In this document: piece after piece, positions 42,449 to 51,317 of the stretch
How positions within the stretch are numbered: the stretch's first letter is position 1
Layout: every line of letters begins with the position of its first letter
Source: Macrococcus capreoli
GTDB taxonomy: Bacteria; Bacillota; Bacilli; Staphylococcales; Staphylococcaceae
Direction of reading: 5' to 3'
NCBI RefSeq assembly: GCF_025628935.1
Contig: NZ_JAOTIS010000009.1
Span: forward strand, 1-64,000
Length of the DNA stretch: 64,000 nt
Made by a program: the position numbers and the translations under genes
The notes under the pieces: model-generated
Seen by the model: the letters and a program-made list of their open reading frames with translations, nothing else
Databases searched by the model: none
Told to the model about the DNA's origin: nothing

Positions 42449-42742
42449 ATGGATGATATGCACCAGCAAATAGTAACACCGAGAACAGATAAAGAAAAGA
42501 TGTTAAAGCGATTAAAGCGCATCGAAGGACAAGTTCGTGGCATTCAGAAAATGATAGAAGAGGATCGATATTGTGTCGATATATTAATTCAAATGAGTGC
42601 AATAGAATCTGCGCTAAAACAAGTGAGTTTCTCAGTAACTGAACGCCATATGAATCATTGTGTTACGGATGCAATAAAAAAGGGTGAAGGCGAAGCGTCC
42701 ATTGAAGAGTTAATGAAAGTTCTTCGTCAATTTGGGAAGTAG
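42449..42742 (+). CDS. csoR: Copper-sensing repressor CsoR
   Basis: The 97-residue all-helical product has the CsoR/RcnR fold and the Cu(I) ligands: Cys in RYCVDIL near residue 41, His in ERHMNHC near 66 and the following Cys at 70. It would repress the operon until Cu(I) binds. The start at 42449 follows GGGGG, which is part of the second operator, so repressor binding could also affect its own translation initiation region. copA starts 9 bases after its stop codon. Confidence 0.92.
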   Translation: MDDMHQQIVTPRTDKEKMLKRLKRIEGQVRGIQKMIEEDRYCVDILIQMSAIESALKQVSFSVTERHMNHCVTDAIKKGEGEASIEELMKVLRQFGK

Positions 42743-42751
42743 GTGTCAGTT

Positions 42752-45124
42752 ATGAAAGATGTGACATTACCGATTGAAGGGATGACGTGTGCAGCGTGCT
42801 CGAGTCGAATCGAGAAAGTATTAAATAAAATGGACGGTGTGGAAGCGCAAGTTAATTTAACGACTGAAAAAGCAAATGTTCAATTTGATGAATCTAAACT
42901 GTCTGTAGAGGATATTACGGCGAAAGTTGATAAGTTAGGTTATTCAGTACGAACTGAACATGTTGAATTCGATATTACCGGCATGACATGTGCAGCGTGT
43001 TCGAGTCGAATTGAGAAAGTATTAAATAAGCAAACATATATTCAGAATGCATCGGTAAATTTAACAACTGAAACAGCGACAGTGGATTATTATCCGGGAA
43101 ATATTGATACGGCAGATATTATGAAACGTATCCAAAAGCTAGGCTATGGTGCGACATTGAAATCTAATGAAGCGCATAACCGAAGAAAAGATACGTTAAA
43201 GGCTAAAAAAGTCAAGTTAATCATCTCTGCATTGTTATCATTACCATTATTAATGACAATGCTCACGCACTTATTCGGCATTCATTTACCCCATATATTT
43301 ATGAATCCGTGGTTTCAATTTGCCTTTGCTTTTCCGGTCCAATTTATAATTGGATGGCAATTTTATGTTGGTGCATATAAAAATTTACGTAGCGGTGGCG
43401 CTAATATGGACGTACTTGTGGCGCTTGGGACAAGTGCAGCATTTTTCTATAGTGTATATGAGGGGATAAAGACAATAAATCATCCAGAGTATATGCCGCA
43501 TCTTTATTTTGAAACGAGTGCAGTACTTATTACGTTAATATTATTTGGTAAGTATTTAGAAGCATGTGCGAAATCACAAACGACAAATGCTTTATCAACA
43601 TTACTCAATCTTCAAGCAAAAGAAGCGCGAGTACTGCGAGATAATCAAGAAATGATGCTTCCCGTTGAGGCTGTAAAAGTAGGAGATGTACTTATCATTA
43701 AACCTGGAGAGAAAGTACCGGTAGATGGCGTGATTATGAAAGGTCACACTTCAATTGATGAATCAATGTTAACCGGAGAATCGATCCCTGTTGAAAAGAA
43801 TGTGAATGATAAAGTAATCGGTGCAACGATGAATAAGAATGGTACCATTCAAATGAGCGCTACTAAAGTTGGACGTGATACTGCTTTACAGTCCATTGTT
43901 AAGATTGTAGAAGAAGCTCAAGGATCTAAAGCACCGATTCAAAGGATGGCGGATATTATTGCAGGATATTTCGTTCCTGTTGTGATTGCAATTGCAATGC
44001 TTACTTTTGTAGTATGGATAACCTTTATAACGCCAGGTCACTTTGAACCTTCGCTTGTCGCGGCCATTGCTGTGCTTGTTATTGCTTGTCCATGTGCATT
44101 AGGTCTTGCTACACCAACTTCAATTATGGTCGGTACTGGGCGTGCAGCAGAAGCGGGGATTCTCTTTAAAGGTGGAGAACATTTAGAAAGAACGCATGAA
44201 ATTGATACGATTGTACTGGATAAGACAGGAACCATTACGAAAGGTCAGCCTGAAGTGACTGATTTCACCGGTGATCAAATAGCATTGCAATATTTAGCGA
44301 GTAGTGAGCAAGCATCTGAACACCCGTTAGCTACGGCAATTGTAAACTATGCAAAAGAAAAAAGTATTGATTTACTTGAAACAACACGATTTAAAGCAAT
44401 ACCTGGCCATGGTATTGAAACTGAAATTGAGCAACATCAAATATTAATCGGGAACAGAAAGTTGATGCAAGATTACAATGTTGATATCGAAAACATGTTA
44501 GAAGAAATGAAACGATTTGAAACAGAGGGCAAGACTGCCATGGTGATTGCAATTGATGACATCTGTCGCGGTATTGTTGCAGTACAAGATACAGTGAAAC
44601 CTACAGCAAAGCAAGCTATTCAGCAAATGCAAGACATGGGAATAAACGTGATAATGTTGACGGGAGACAATCAACTGACAGCTAATGCCATCGGTCAATC
44701 CGTTGGTATATCTGAAGTCATCGCTGAAGTATTGCCGGAAGATAAAGCGAGTCAGATTAAAGCATTACAAGCATTAGGTAGAAAAGTAGCAATGGTAGGT
44801 GATGGGGTGAATGATGCACCGGCCCTTGCGCTAGCGGATATTGGTATTGCAATAGGTACTGGAACGGAAGTAGCAATTGAAGCGGCAGATGTAACAATTT
44901 TAGGTGGCGAATTAACATTAATACCTGTAGCGATTCAGATAAGTCATGCAACTATGCAAAATATTAAGCAGAATTTAATGTTTGCTTTTGGATACAATGT
45001 GCTGGGTATACCGATTGCTGCGTTAGGCTTACTTGCACCGTGGATTGCTGGTGCGGCTATGGCGTTATCATCTGTAAGCGTTGTGAGTAACGCCTTAAGA
45101 CTCAAAACTGTTAAAATAAAATAA
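42752..45124 (+). CDS. copA: Copper-exporting P-type ATPase CopA
   Basis: The 790-residue product has two N-terminal heavy-metal domains (GMTCAACSS at residues 10-18 and again near 78-86), eight membrane segments, the transport motif CPC at 446-448, the phosphorylation motif DKTGT near 490, an HP motif (SEHPLAT) near 525, LTGDN near 635 and GVNDAPAL near 680. It pumps Cu(I) out of the cytosol. ATG at 42752 is preferred over the in-frame GTG at 42743, which belongs to the AGGTG ribosome binding site. It is cotranscribed with csoR and copZ. Confidence 0.95.
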   Translation: MKDVTLPIEGMTCAACSSRIEKVLNKMDGVEAQVNLTTEKANVQFDESKLSVEDITAKVDKLGYSVRTEHVEFDITGMTCAACSSRIEKVLNKQTYIQNASVNLTTETATVDYYPGNIDTADIMKRIQKLGYGATLKSNEAHNRRKDTLKAKKVKLIISALLSLPLLMTMLTHLFGIHLPHIFMNPWFQFAFAFPVQFIIGWQFYVGAYKNLRSGGANMDVLVALGTSAAFFYSVYEGIKTINHPEYMPHLYFETSAVLITLILFGKYLEACAKSQTTNALSTLLNLQAKEARVLRDNQEMMLPVEAVKVGDVLIIKPGEKVPVDGVIMKGHTSIDESMLTGESIPVEKNVNDKVIGATMNKNGTIQMSATKVGRDTALQSIVKIVEEAQGSKAPIQRMADIIAGYFVPVVIAIAMLTFVVWITFITPGHFEPSLVAAIAVLVIACPCALGLATPTSIMVGTGRAAEAGILFKGGEHLERTHEIDTIVLDKTGTITKGQPEVTDFTGDQIALQYLASSEQASEHPLATAIVNYAKEKSIDLLETTRFKAIPGHGIETEIEQHQILIGNRKLMQDYNVDIENMLEEMKRFETEGKTAMVIAIDDICRGIVAVQDTVKPTAKQAIQQMQDMGINVIMLTGDNQLTANAIGQSVGISEVIAEVLPEDKASQIKALQALGRKVAMVGDGVNDAPALALADIGIAIGTGTEVAIEAADVTILGGELTLIPVAIQISHATMQNIKQNLMFAFGYNVLGIPIAALGLLAPWIAGAAMALSSVSVVSNALRLKTVKIK

Positions 45125-45167
45125 ATTGAATCATTGAACACATAAAATAAAAAGTGAGAGAATAAAT

Positions 45168-45371
45168 ATGGAAACAATATTAAAAGTTGAAGGTATGACG
45201 TGTGGACATTGCAAAAAATCAGTAGAAGGTGCAGTGAGTGAACTGGAAGGCGTAAAATCAGCGGCAGTTGATTTAGAAGCGGCAAACGTCACTATAGTAC
45301 ATGAAGAGAATGTTTCAGTAGACACAATGAAAGCAGCGATTGAAGATCAAGGGTACGATGTTGTTTCGTAA
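45168..45371 (+). CDS. copZ: Copper chaperone CopZ
   Basis: The 67-residue product is a single heavy-metal-associated domain with MTCGHCKKSVEGAV at residues 9-22; the two cysteines bind Cu(I). It would hand copper to the CopA N-terminal domains. It lies 43 bases after copA with its own AGTGAGAG site and completes the csoR-copA-copZ operon. Confidence 0.94.
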   Translation: METILKVEGMTCGHCKKSVEGAVSELEGVKSAAVDLEAANVTIVHEENVSVDTMKAAIEDQGYDVVS

Positions 45372-45407
45372 TTAATTTGGCAAAGTGTAGAAGTGGGGAA
45401 GCGAAAT

Positions 45408-46412
45408 ATGATTGAATTTAGAAACGTCACGATGCATTTTAAGGATATTACTGCAGTGGATCACTTAAATTTAACGATTAATGATGGAGAATTAGTAAGT
45501 ATACTGGGGCCATCAGGTTGTGGGAAGAGTACGACGCTTATGATGCTTGCAGGACTCCTAGAACCACAGCAAGGTCAAATATTTATCAATGGTAAAGATG
45601 TGACGCGTGTTAAACAAGAGGACCGTAATGTTGGGATGGTATTTCAGGATTACGCGTTATATCCGCATATGACGATATTTGATAATATTGCATTCCCACT
45701 TAAAATGAAAAAATTATCGAAAAGTAGTATAAAAGAAAAAGTAATGAATGCTGCAAAACTTGTTGAAATAGATACGTTACTTCATCGTTTACCTAAAGCT
45801 TTATCCGGTGGACAACAACAACGCGTGGCCATTGCACGTGCAATTGTTAAAGAACCAGAAGTGTTATTAATGGATGAACCGTTATCTAATTTAGATGCGC
45901 GATTGAGACTTACGATGCGAGAAGAAATACGTGAGCTACAACAACGTTTGAATATGACGACATTGTTCGTGACGCATGATCAAGAAGAGGCAATGAGTAT
46001 TAGTGATAAGATTGTTCTGTTGCAAGAGGGCGCGTTAATGCAATATGGCACGCCGTCAGAAATGTATGAACACCCAAACAATAAATTTGTTGCTGAATTT
46101 ATTGGTAATCCACCGATTAATTTCTTGAATGTTAATGAAACTACAAAGTTGTTGAATGCGAACGTTACTTTGCAGTCGAATCAATTGATTGGTGTGCGAC
46201 CAGAAGATTTCGTGATTCAAGACAAGGGTTACCCTGTCGTTATTAAGGTTGTTGAGAAGATAGGGAAGGATGTATTACTTACAACTGAAGATCGATATCA
46301 GCAACGCATCAAGTTATTTGTACATAAACATCATGCACATCAAATTGGCGAAACGATTTATTTAACGATAGACGATAAAGATATTAAAATTTTTGATGTG
46401 GTAGATGCGTAA
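45408..46412 (+). CDS. ABC transporter ATPase of the sugar (MsmX/UgpC) type
   Basis: The 334-residue product has Walker A GPSGCGKST near residue 36, signature LSGGQQQR near 132, Walker B LLMDEPLSNLD near 152, the H-loop THDQEEA near 188 and a C-terminal TOBE-like regulatory domain from about 235. This length and layout are typical of multi-sugar importer ATPases that serve several permeases. No permease or binding protein is adjacent, so it may energise importers encoded elsewhere. ATG at 45408 follows GGGG; the in-frame GTG at 45393 has no spacing. Its position 36 bases after copZ may be read-through only. Confidence 0.87.
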   Translation: MIEFRNVTMHFKDITAVDHLNLTINDGELVSILGPSGCGKSTTLMMLAGLLEPQQGQIFINGKDVTRVKQEDRNVGMVFQDYALYPHMTIFDNIAFPLKMKKLSKSSIKEKVMNAAKLVEIDTLLHRLPKALSGGQQQRVAIARAIVKEPEVLLMDEPLSNLDARLRLTMREEIRELQQRLNMTTLFVTHDQEEAMSISDKIVLLQEGALMQYGTPSEMYEHPNNKFVAEFIGNPPINFLNVNETTKLLNANVTLQSNQLIGVRPEDFVIQDKGYPVVIKVVEKIGKDVLLTTEDRYQQRIKLFVHKHHAHQIGETIYLTIDDKDIKIFDVVDA

Positions 46413-46479
46413 TAACAGAATTAATAAACAGGGAAACATACAGCTGTAGTTTGAAAATACGATCGCATACTCGATACAA

Positions 46480-46519
46480 AAGTAAGACCACCTTAAAAGA
46501 CATTAAGGTGGTCTTACTT
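46480..46519. terminator. Bidirectional terminator
   Basis: A perfect 17-bp stem (46480-46496 with 46503-46519) lies between the ABC ATPase gene and the convergent DUF3147-like pair. Confidence 0.95.
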
Positions 46520-46522
46520 ATA

Positions 46523-46921
46523 TTATTTATGCAATGTAACATGCTTAGTTGATGCTTTATGTGTACTTAGCTCAGCAACTTTCGCAACAAGTGTTGAGAT
46601 TGCGAATGCGCTGATGAACCAAGTAAATAATCCGATTACAATACTTAATGGCCAGTTACCAGTTGAGTTTAGCATACCCCAAGTTGCGAGAATACAACAT
46701 AGACAACCTGTCATGCCGAATATTGCACCACGACAAACGTGACTTGCTAATTCGTCGCCATATTCAACGCCCGCGATAACCATTGATAATAAGAATACAG
46801 CTGGAAAAGTAGCAAATATACCACCGAAATCTTTCCATGGGATAATGCATGAAACGATGTAGCTGAAAGCAACAGTTGAACCACCAATTAAGAATTTTAA
46901 TAATAATATTTTGGGTTTCAT
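46523..46921 (-). CDS. DUF3147-like membrane protein
   Basis: The 132-residue product has four membrane segments (about 8-28, 37-56, 66-85, 95-117) and a basic tail. It shares the pattern GGIFATFPAVFL with its upstream neighbour (GGIIATMPAVFL), so the two are paralogues and may form a heteromeric complex. DUF3147 proteins have no established function. The gene follows its neighbour by 16 bases in one operon and ends at the shared terminator. Confidence 0.8.
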   Translation of the reverse strand: MKPKILLLKFLIGGSTVAFSYIVSCIIPWKDFGGIFATFPAVFLLSMVIAGVEYGDELASHVCRGAIFGMTGCLCCILATWGMLNSTGNWPLSIVIGLFTWFISAFAISTLVAKVAELSTHKASTKHVTLHK

Positions 46922-46937
46922 AAATGAGGACTTCTTT

Positions 46938-47306
46938 CTATAAGTTTTTTAATACGAATAATGTGCATGAAATGACGAACCAACAACCTACTGAGAATGC
47001 TGCACCTTTCTTGAAGCCGTGCTTTGTAACGTAAATTGACGTAAGTGCGACAGTGAAGATACAACTTGTTATCCCCATAATTGCACCACTACTTAAGTTC
47101 ATTGAAGCTGTGACTAAATCACTACCTTTATGGTCTACGGATAGAGATAGTATGGCTGCTAAAAATACAGCAGGCATTGTTGCGATTATGCCGCCTAGTT
47201 TACCTCCTACTTTTCCTGCCATGATTGAAGCCGCAGTAACTGCGATGCCTCCAATAATGAAGCGGAGAATTAAACCAGCGATTGATATGCCGAACATGAG
47301 AATCAT
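46938..47306 (-). CDS. DUF3147 membrane protein
   Basis: The 122-residue product has four membrane segments with glycine- and alanine-rich helices (GGIAVTAASIMAGKVGGKLGG near residues 18-38) and the family motif ATMPAVFLAA near 42. It is the first gene of a two-gene operon with its paralogue. The upstream site is weak (GAAG), so the exact start is less certain; a second in-frame ATG follows three codons in. Function unknown. Confidence 0.8.
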   Translation of the reverse strand: MILMFGISIAGLILRFIIGGIAVTAASIMAGKVGGKLGGIIATMPAVFLAAILSLSVDHKGSDLVTASMNLSSGAIMGITSCIFTVALTSIYVTKHGFKKGAAFSVGCWFVISCTLFVLKNL

Positions 47307-47416
47307 CTTCTTTTCTTTTAGTTTTTGTTAAAGTGAATTCTTTCACATATTAAGATACGCCCATTCTGTACTATTGTAAAGAGGGTATCTGTATCTATCA
47401 TAGATTTGTCACAATT

Positions 47417-47457
47417 AGAGAAAGACCTCCACTTATAGAATATGGAGGTCTTTCTCT
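47417..47457. terminator. Strong terminator of the GNAT/MutS-like operon
   Basis: AGAGAAAGACCTCCA (47417-47431) pairs perfectly with 47443-47457. It overlaps the stop codon of the minus-strand acetyltransferase gene. Confidence 0.9.
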
Positions 47458-47893
47458 AGTAGCTCAGTTTTTTGATGAATCCTGACGATTTTATTGTATA
47501 GCCATTATTTTTGTAAAACTGATGAGCAATATCTCTTTCTTGCCTATTACCACTATTAAATGTCACAATTGGCGCATTAAGTTCTATAGCAATATCTTCT
47601 GTAGCTTTCAGTAATTTAGAACCTAATTTTTTACCACGATGATCAGAATCTATAACAAATGCAAGGATTCTAATGTATGATTGATCAGATTCAAACATAT
47701 ACATCTTTGCAAAACCACAAAATCCTACAATCATATTATTCAGTTCGAGTACGATTGCATGGTAATCGTTATGAGATAAGATTGTGTTTAATCTTTGTTT
47801 TATTGTGTTTAAATCACTTGGATATCCTAATTCATCGTATAATTTTATAAGTTGAATAGTATCTTTATTTTCATATTGGCGGATATTAATCAT
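47456..47893 (-). CDS. GNAT family N-acetyltransferase
   Basis: The 145-residue product has the GNAT core: a beta strand with SYIRILAFVID, the acetyl-CoA loop HRGKKLGSKLL near residue 88 (Q/RxxGxG/A type) and a C-terminal FYKNNGYT near 130. The acceptor substrate is unknown. It lies 32 bases downstream of the MutS-like gene on the minus strand and probably shares its transcript. Confidence 0.85.
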   Translation of the reverse strand: MINIRQYENKDTIQLIKLYDELGYPSDLNTIKQRLNTILSHNDYHAIVLELNNMIVGFCGFAKMYMFESDQSYIRILAFVIDSDHRGKKLGSKLLKATEDIAIELNAPIVTFNSGNRQERDIAHQFYKNNGYTIKSSGFIKKLSY

Positions 47894-47925
47894 ATCTTTA
47901 TTACTCCTATCAATAATTTTTGATT

Positions 47926-49581
47926 TTAAGTATTCAACTGTTTTAATTTTGCAAGTTGTTGCTTAGCATCGTGATAAATATACTCCGGATAATTGTGAAT
48001 TCTCATGAGTTCAATGGCATTTGATGTCGTCGTAATACCTTTTCTAATCGTGTAATCAAATTCAATCTCATTATCTTCTGTAAGGTGTTCTCTAAAGTAA
48101 TAGAAGTCAAAGGTATCTTTCAATATCTCAGTTAATTCAATGTCATGTGTTGCAGCAAATAATGTTGTGTTTTTATTGTTATTGATATGGTTCAATATAG
48201 CAGTCGCAGATGATATTCTTTCTTTCGTGTTTGTTCCTCGAAGAATTTCATCAATAAATATATACGTCACAGGATAGTGTTCGATTGCATGTATAATACG
48301 TTTAATCGATTTAATTTCTGCAATGAAGTAACTGTCTCCTTTTGCTAAACTATCCTCTAAATTCATTGACGTTAACACACTACCCGGTTGATAACGAAAT
48401 ACTTCGCTAGTTGTCGTGTTAATCGCTTGTGCAAGGACGATGTTTAGCGCAATCGTCTTCATAAACGTGGATTTACCAGATGCATTTGATCCGGTAAGTA
48501 ATACGCTTTTGTGATGCGTATAGTCGTTTGCAACCGGTTGTGTGAGTAGAGGATGATAAATTTCTTCAGTATGTAGTGACCCTGTTTCTGGCAACGCATA
48601 ATAAGGCAATGTTTGTCGATACATCGCAATACTATAACTTAAATCATATTGACCAACCACCTGGTAATATTCAGAGAATGAACCTTGATTCTTTCTAAGT
48701 ATGCGCAATGCATAATGATAAATATGATAGTCTGTCATGAACAACATTTTAATCGCATTAATGAGTTGAAGCGCTATATTCATTTCGTTATTATCATCGC
48801 TAAGCATTAAGTAGCTTAGGAATTTGATTGACCGTATTTTAGGCAGATTAACAGCTTCATGGCTTTGTTTGAGTTTTAATAATTGATTAGCTGTATCGAT
48901 TATTTTGACCGCATAAAATAAATCACTATAAAGCAATTCTGCCTTTGATTTGAAGCTCATTGCGAGTGACATGACAACACCGATTGCAAAAATAACAGTG
49001 AATATACCTATACTTGGCCCGAAAGCAAAAGAAAAGATACTTAAGAATGGTAGCAGACTAACCAGTATCATCAAAGGATTATATTGTTCGTAAGATTTGT
49101 TCTTAAAAGCAAAGCGGCTGGCATTATTGTTCGTGCTTCTGCCTAAATCGGCTAAGATAAATGATATTTTTTCGCGTAAAGATTTGTGGTTTGAAATGGT
49201 TTGCATTAAAGATTCATTAGCAAAGTGATTATTAATGTTACGCAGGGCAGCGTACATGTATTCTTCACCAACGGATGTGAAATTGTAATTCATCCTATGA
49301 AATACACGATCCAGATCTAAATCGTTCCATGTAACGTCATCAATATGATGAGCTGAATCTTCTTTGAAATAGTCATAATACTGATTGTATCGAATATGAT
49401 TACCTTTTGGACGATTGAGAATGGATTGATGAGCCCATAGATTTTTAATCTTTTTATTCCTTCTATACTTATCGTTTAAAGCAAGTGCAATTCCAAGTAT
49501 TAAAGTACCTAAAGCTATCATTGAATACGTCATCCACAATGGCATGTGACTCCAACTTTCTGTAAAATATAATTTAACCAT
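47926..49581 (-). CDS. Membrane-anchored MutS-like ATPase
   Basis: The 551-residue product has a membrane segment near residues 15-35, a second hydrophobic pair near 170-210, helical linker regions and a C-terminal MutS ABC-type ATPase with Walker A TGSNASGKST near 363, the MutS signature region SLAKGDSYFIAEIKSI near 418, Walker B YIFIDEILRGTN near 440 and ATHDIELT near 480. It lacks the mismatch-recognition domain and the Smr nuclease of MutS2. Such membrane MutS relatives are found across Firmicutes without a known role. The start at 49581 follows a modest site. Confidence 0.85.
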   Translation of the reverse strand: MVKLYFTESWSHMPLWMTYSMIALGTLILGIALALNDKYRRNKKIKNLWAHQSILNRPKGNHIRYNQYYDYFKEDSAHHIDDVTWNDLDLDRVFHRMNYNFTSVGEEYMYAALRNINNHFANESLMQTISNHKSLREKISFILADLGRSTNNNASRFAFKNKSYEQYNPLMILVSLLPFLSIFSFAFGPSIGIFTVIFAIGVVMSLAMSFKSKAELLYSDLFYAVKIIDTANQLLKLKQSHEAVNLPKIRSIKFLSYLMLSDDNNEMNIALQLINAIKMLFMTDYHIYHYALRILRKNQGSFSEYYQVVGQYDLSYSIAMYRQTLPYYALPETGSLHTEEIYHPLLTQPVANDYTHHKSVLLTGSNASGKSTFMKTIALNIVLAQAINTTTSEVFRYQPGSVLTSMNLEDSLAKGDSYFIAEIKSIKRIIHAIEHYPVTYIFIDEILRGTNTKERISSATAILNHINNNKNTTLFAATHDIELTEILKDTFDFYYFREHLTEDNEIEFDYTIRKGITTTSNAIELMRIHNYPEYIYHDAKQQLAKLKQLNT

Positions 49582-49627
49582 ATCGTACCAAATATTTGGA
49601 TAATGGGGTAGTTATAACCTTACTAAA

Positions 49628-49770
49628 ATGAGTGAAAGGGATATACCCTCATTATTTATCGAAGGCACAAGTCGTACGTAAGAAAATATTCATACAAGAA
49701 GATGCACCGTTAATTTAGGAACTCGTTGAAAAAATCATTGAGAATTATGTAGAGAAAGGATTGTTGAGGG
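49628..49770 (+). pseudogene. Degenerate coding remnant
   Basis: Short open stretches in different frames look coding: MSERDIPSLFIEGTSRT from 49628, then in another frame IFIQEDAPLI, a TAG stop, and ELVEKIIENYVEKGLLRDE up to the next gene. Frames change at least once and a stop interrupts. It is probably a decayed small gene; I cannot name the family. Confidence 0.35.
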
Positions 49771-50295
49771 ATGAGTAGCACGATAAATAATTACATCAAA
49801 TTCGGTATCGATAAACCGGCACCTTATTTCCAGGTAAGTGATGAATATAGAATTCGATTTGGCTATGAAAGGATGAAAGGGAGTTTAATAAAGCAAATTA
49901 TTACGGAAACATGTTCTAATGATAGGTTTAATATGGAGTTTTTATTGAGGGTGATCGATGGTCATTATATTCAAACCGAAAAAACGAATTTAGGACGTTA
50001 TTTTAAGATTACAAACTGGAAAGAAGTGTTTCATAAAGGTGAGGAAGAGGTTGATTACGTCAATGTAATCGTAAAAGGCATAGATCTTAATTCATTGATA
50101 AAGTATGTAACGAATGTCGTTTGTGGTAACGAAAGAGAGTCATTTATAATATTTTATTCTTCGGATAAAATAATTTATGTAAGTAATGATGTAATTGATA
50201 TTGTAAGTCGCGATACGGAGTTTATTCAAAAAATGAAAGTTAAATATGAAGGTATTTTTGATACATATTGGGTAGGAAAAACGTACGATATATAA
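49771..50295 (+). CDS. Hypothetical protein
   Basis: The 174-residue product is a soluble mixed alpha/beta protein. It begins MSSTINNYIKFGIDKPAPYF and contains a central YVNVIVKGIDLNSLIKYV segment and a C-terminal IIFYSSDKIIYVSNDVIDIVS strand-helix. There is no signal peptide, membrane segment or catalytic motif. It follows a decayed small ORF, and GTTGAGGG lies just ahead of its ATG. It lies directly upstream of the 61-bp repeat array. I do not recognise the family. Confidence 0.65.
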   Translation: MSSTINNYIKFGIDKPAPYFQVSDEYRIRFGYERMKGSLIKQIITETCSNDRFNMEFLLRVIDGHYIQTEKTNLGRYFKITNWKEVFHKGEEEVDYVNVIVKGIDLNSLIKYVTNVVCGNERESFIIFYSSDKIIYVSNDVIDIVSRDTEFIQKMKVKYEGIFDTYWVGKTYDI

Positions 50296-50298
50296 AAT

Positions 50299-50552
50299 AC
50301 CGGCAATGAATCGAGAAAAACCCAGAAATCCCAAAAATGATTGCCGGTATTTTCGATTTACCGGCAATGAGCCGAGAAAAAACCAGAAATCTCAAAAATG
50401 ATTGCCGGTATTTTCGATTTACCGGCAATGAGCCGAGAAAAAACCAGAAATCTCAAAAATGATTGCCGGTATTTTCGATTTACCGGCAATGAATCGAGAA
50501 AAACTAGAAATCCCAAAAATGATTGCCGGTATTTTCGATTTACCGGCAATGA
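50299..50552. repeat. Array of 61-bp palindromic repeats
   Basis: Four tandem units start at 50299, 50360, 50421 and 50482 (61, 61, 61 and 60 bp), with a partial fifth at 50542. Each junction forms a hairpin: ATTGCCGGTA, nine bases, TACCGGCAAT. The sequence between hairpins is nearly the same in every unit (differences at GAATC/GAGCC and CCC/CTC). Short ORFs on both strands here are by-products of the repeat. Confidence 0.93.
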
Positions 50553-50575
50553 GCATCAAATCAATAATATATTAT

Positions 50576-50600
50576 ACGTCAACTTCGGTTGGCGTTTTTT
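50576..50600 (+). terminator. Terminator after the repeat array
   Basis: ACGTCAAC (50576-50583) pairs with GTTGGCGT (50588-50595) across TTCG and is followed by six T's. It is the only canonical terminator downstream of the hypothetical gene at 49771. Confidence 0.88.
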
Positions 50601-50677
50601 ATATTGACGAAACTGTAAATTTAATCTAATCTAATAAAAAATCGAAAAATTTAGAAAATTGGAAAAGGGGAACAAAA

Positions 50678-51226
50678 ATGAACAGACTATCGATTAAAGT
50701 GGATGAGCGTATTGAATTAGTACAGGCGGAATATTTTCATGCTGAAGAGTTGTATCATTTAATAGATAATAATCGCGAACACTTAAGAGAATACTTAGCG
50801 TTCATTGATCTTATTACTGAGCCTGCTATTGAAACTGCTTTTATTAAAAAGATGCTAAACGAATTTGCACAAGGAACGGGTAGATTATTTTTAATTTTCG
50901 TGAATGGAGAACTCTCTGGTGCGCTTGATTTACATGCTATTGATCAAATTCATAAGAAAGCAGAGATTGGTTACTGGTTAAGAAAAGATTTCACGGGTCA
51001 AGGGATTACAACGAGATCGGTAAGAACGCTTTGTGATTTTGCATTCTATCAGCTGGGATTAAATAAGCTTACGATAAAAGTGGATATCGATAACGTAGCA
51101 AGTAATAGAGTAGCGAAGAAAGTTGGATTTGAGTTTGTTGGTGTTGATAAACAAGAGGTCATTTTATATGATGAGTTTCGTGATATGAATCGTTACAGTT
51201 TACTTAAGAAAGACTTTGTGTGGTAA
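50678..51226 (+). CDS. RimL-type GNAT acetyltransferase
   Basis: The 182-residue product is a GNAT protein of the RimJ/RimL group: HLREYLAFIDLI near residue 37, EIGYWLRKDFTGQGITT near 90 (acetyl-CoA loop) and KVDIDNVASNRVAKKVGFEFVG-like core near 130, ending in a strand pair. It probably acetylates an N-terminus or a small amine, as relatives such as ribosomal-protein serine acetyltransferases do. A purine-rich GGGG site precedes the ATG. It is monocistronic. Confidence 0.86.
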   Translation: MNRLSIKVDERIELVQAEYFHAEELYHLIDNNREHLREYLAFIDLITEPAIETAFIKKMLNEFAQGTGRLFLIFVNGELSGALDLHAIDQIHKKAEIGYWLRKDFTGQGITTRSVRTLCDFAFYQLGLNKLTIKVDIDNVASNRVAKKVGFEFVGVDKQEVILYDEFRDMNRYSLLKKDFVW

Positions 51227-51317
51227 GGTGAGACGATTTTGTGAAGGTTTAAACTTTAGACACATCTGTAGATGAATAAGGTGTATATTAAATGTATCTT
51301 ATAAATAGAGGTGTCCT

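Noticed and set aside
50299-50552. CRISPR-like array of palindromic repeats
   Set aside because: The sequences between the hairpins are nearly identical, there are only four units and no cas genes are nearby, so it is a tandem repeat.
50240-50607. Short ORFs on both strands across the 61-bp repeats
   Set aside because: They are generated by the repeat itself, lack ribosome binding sites and only repeat the same peptide.
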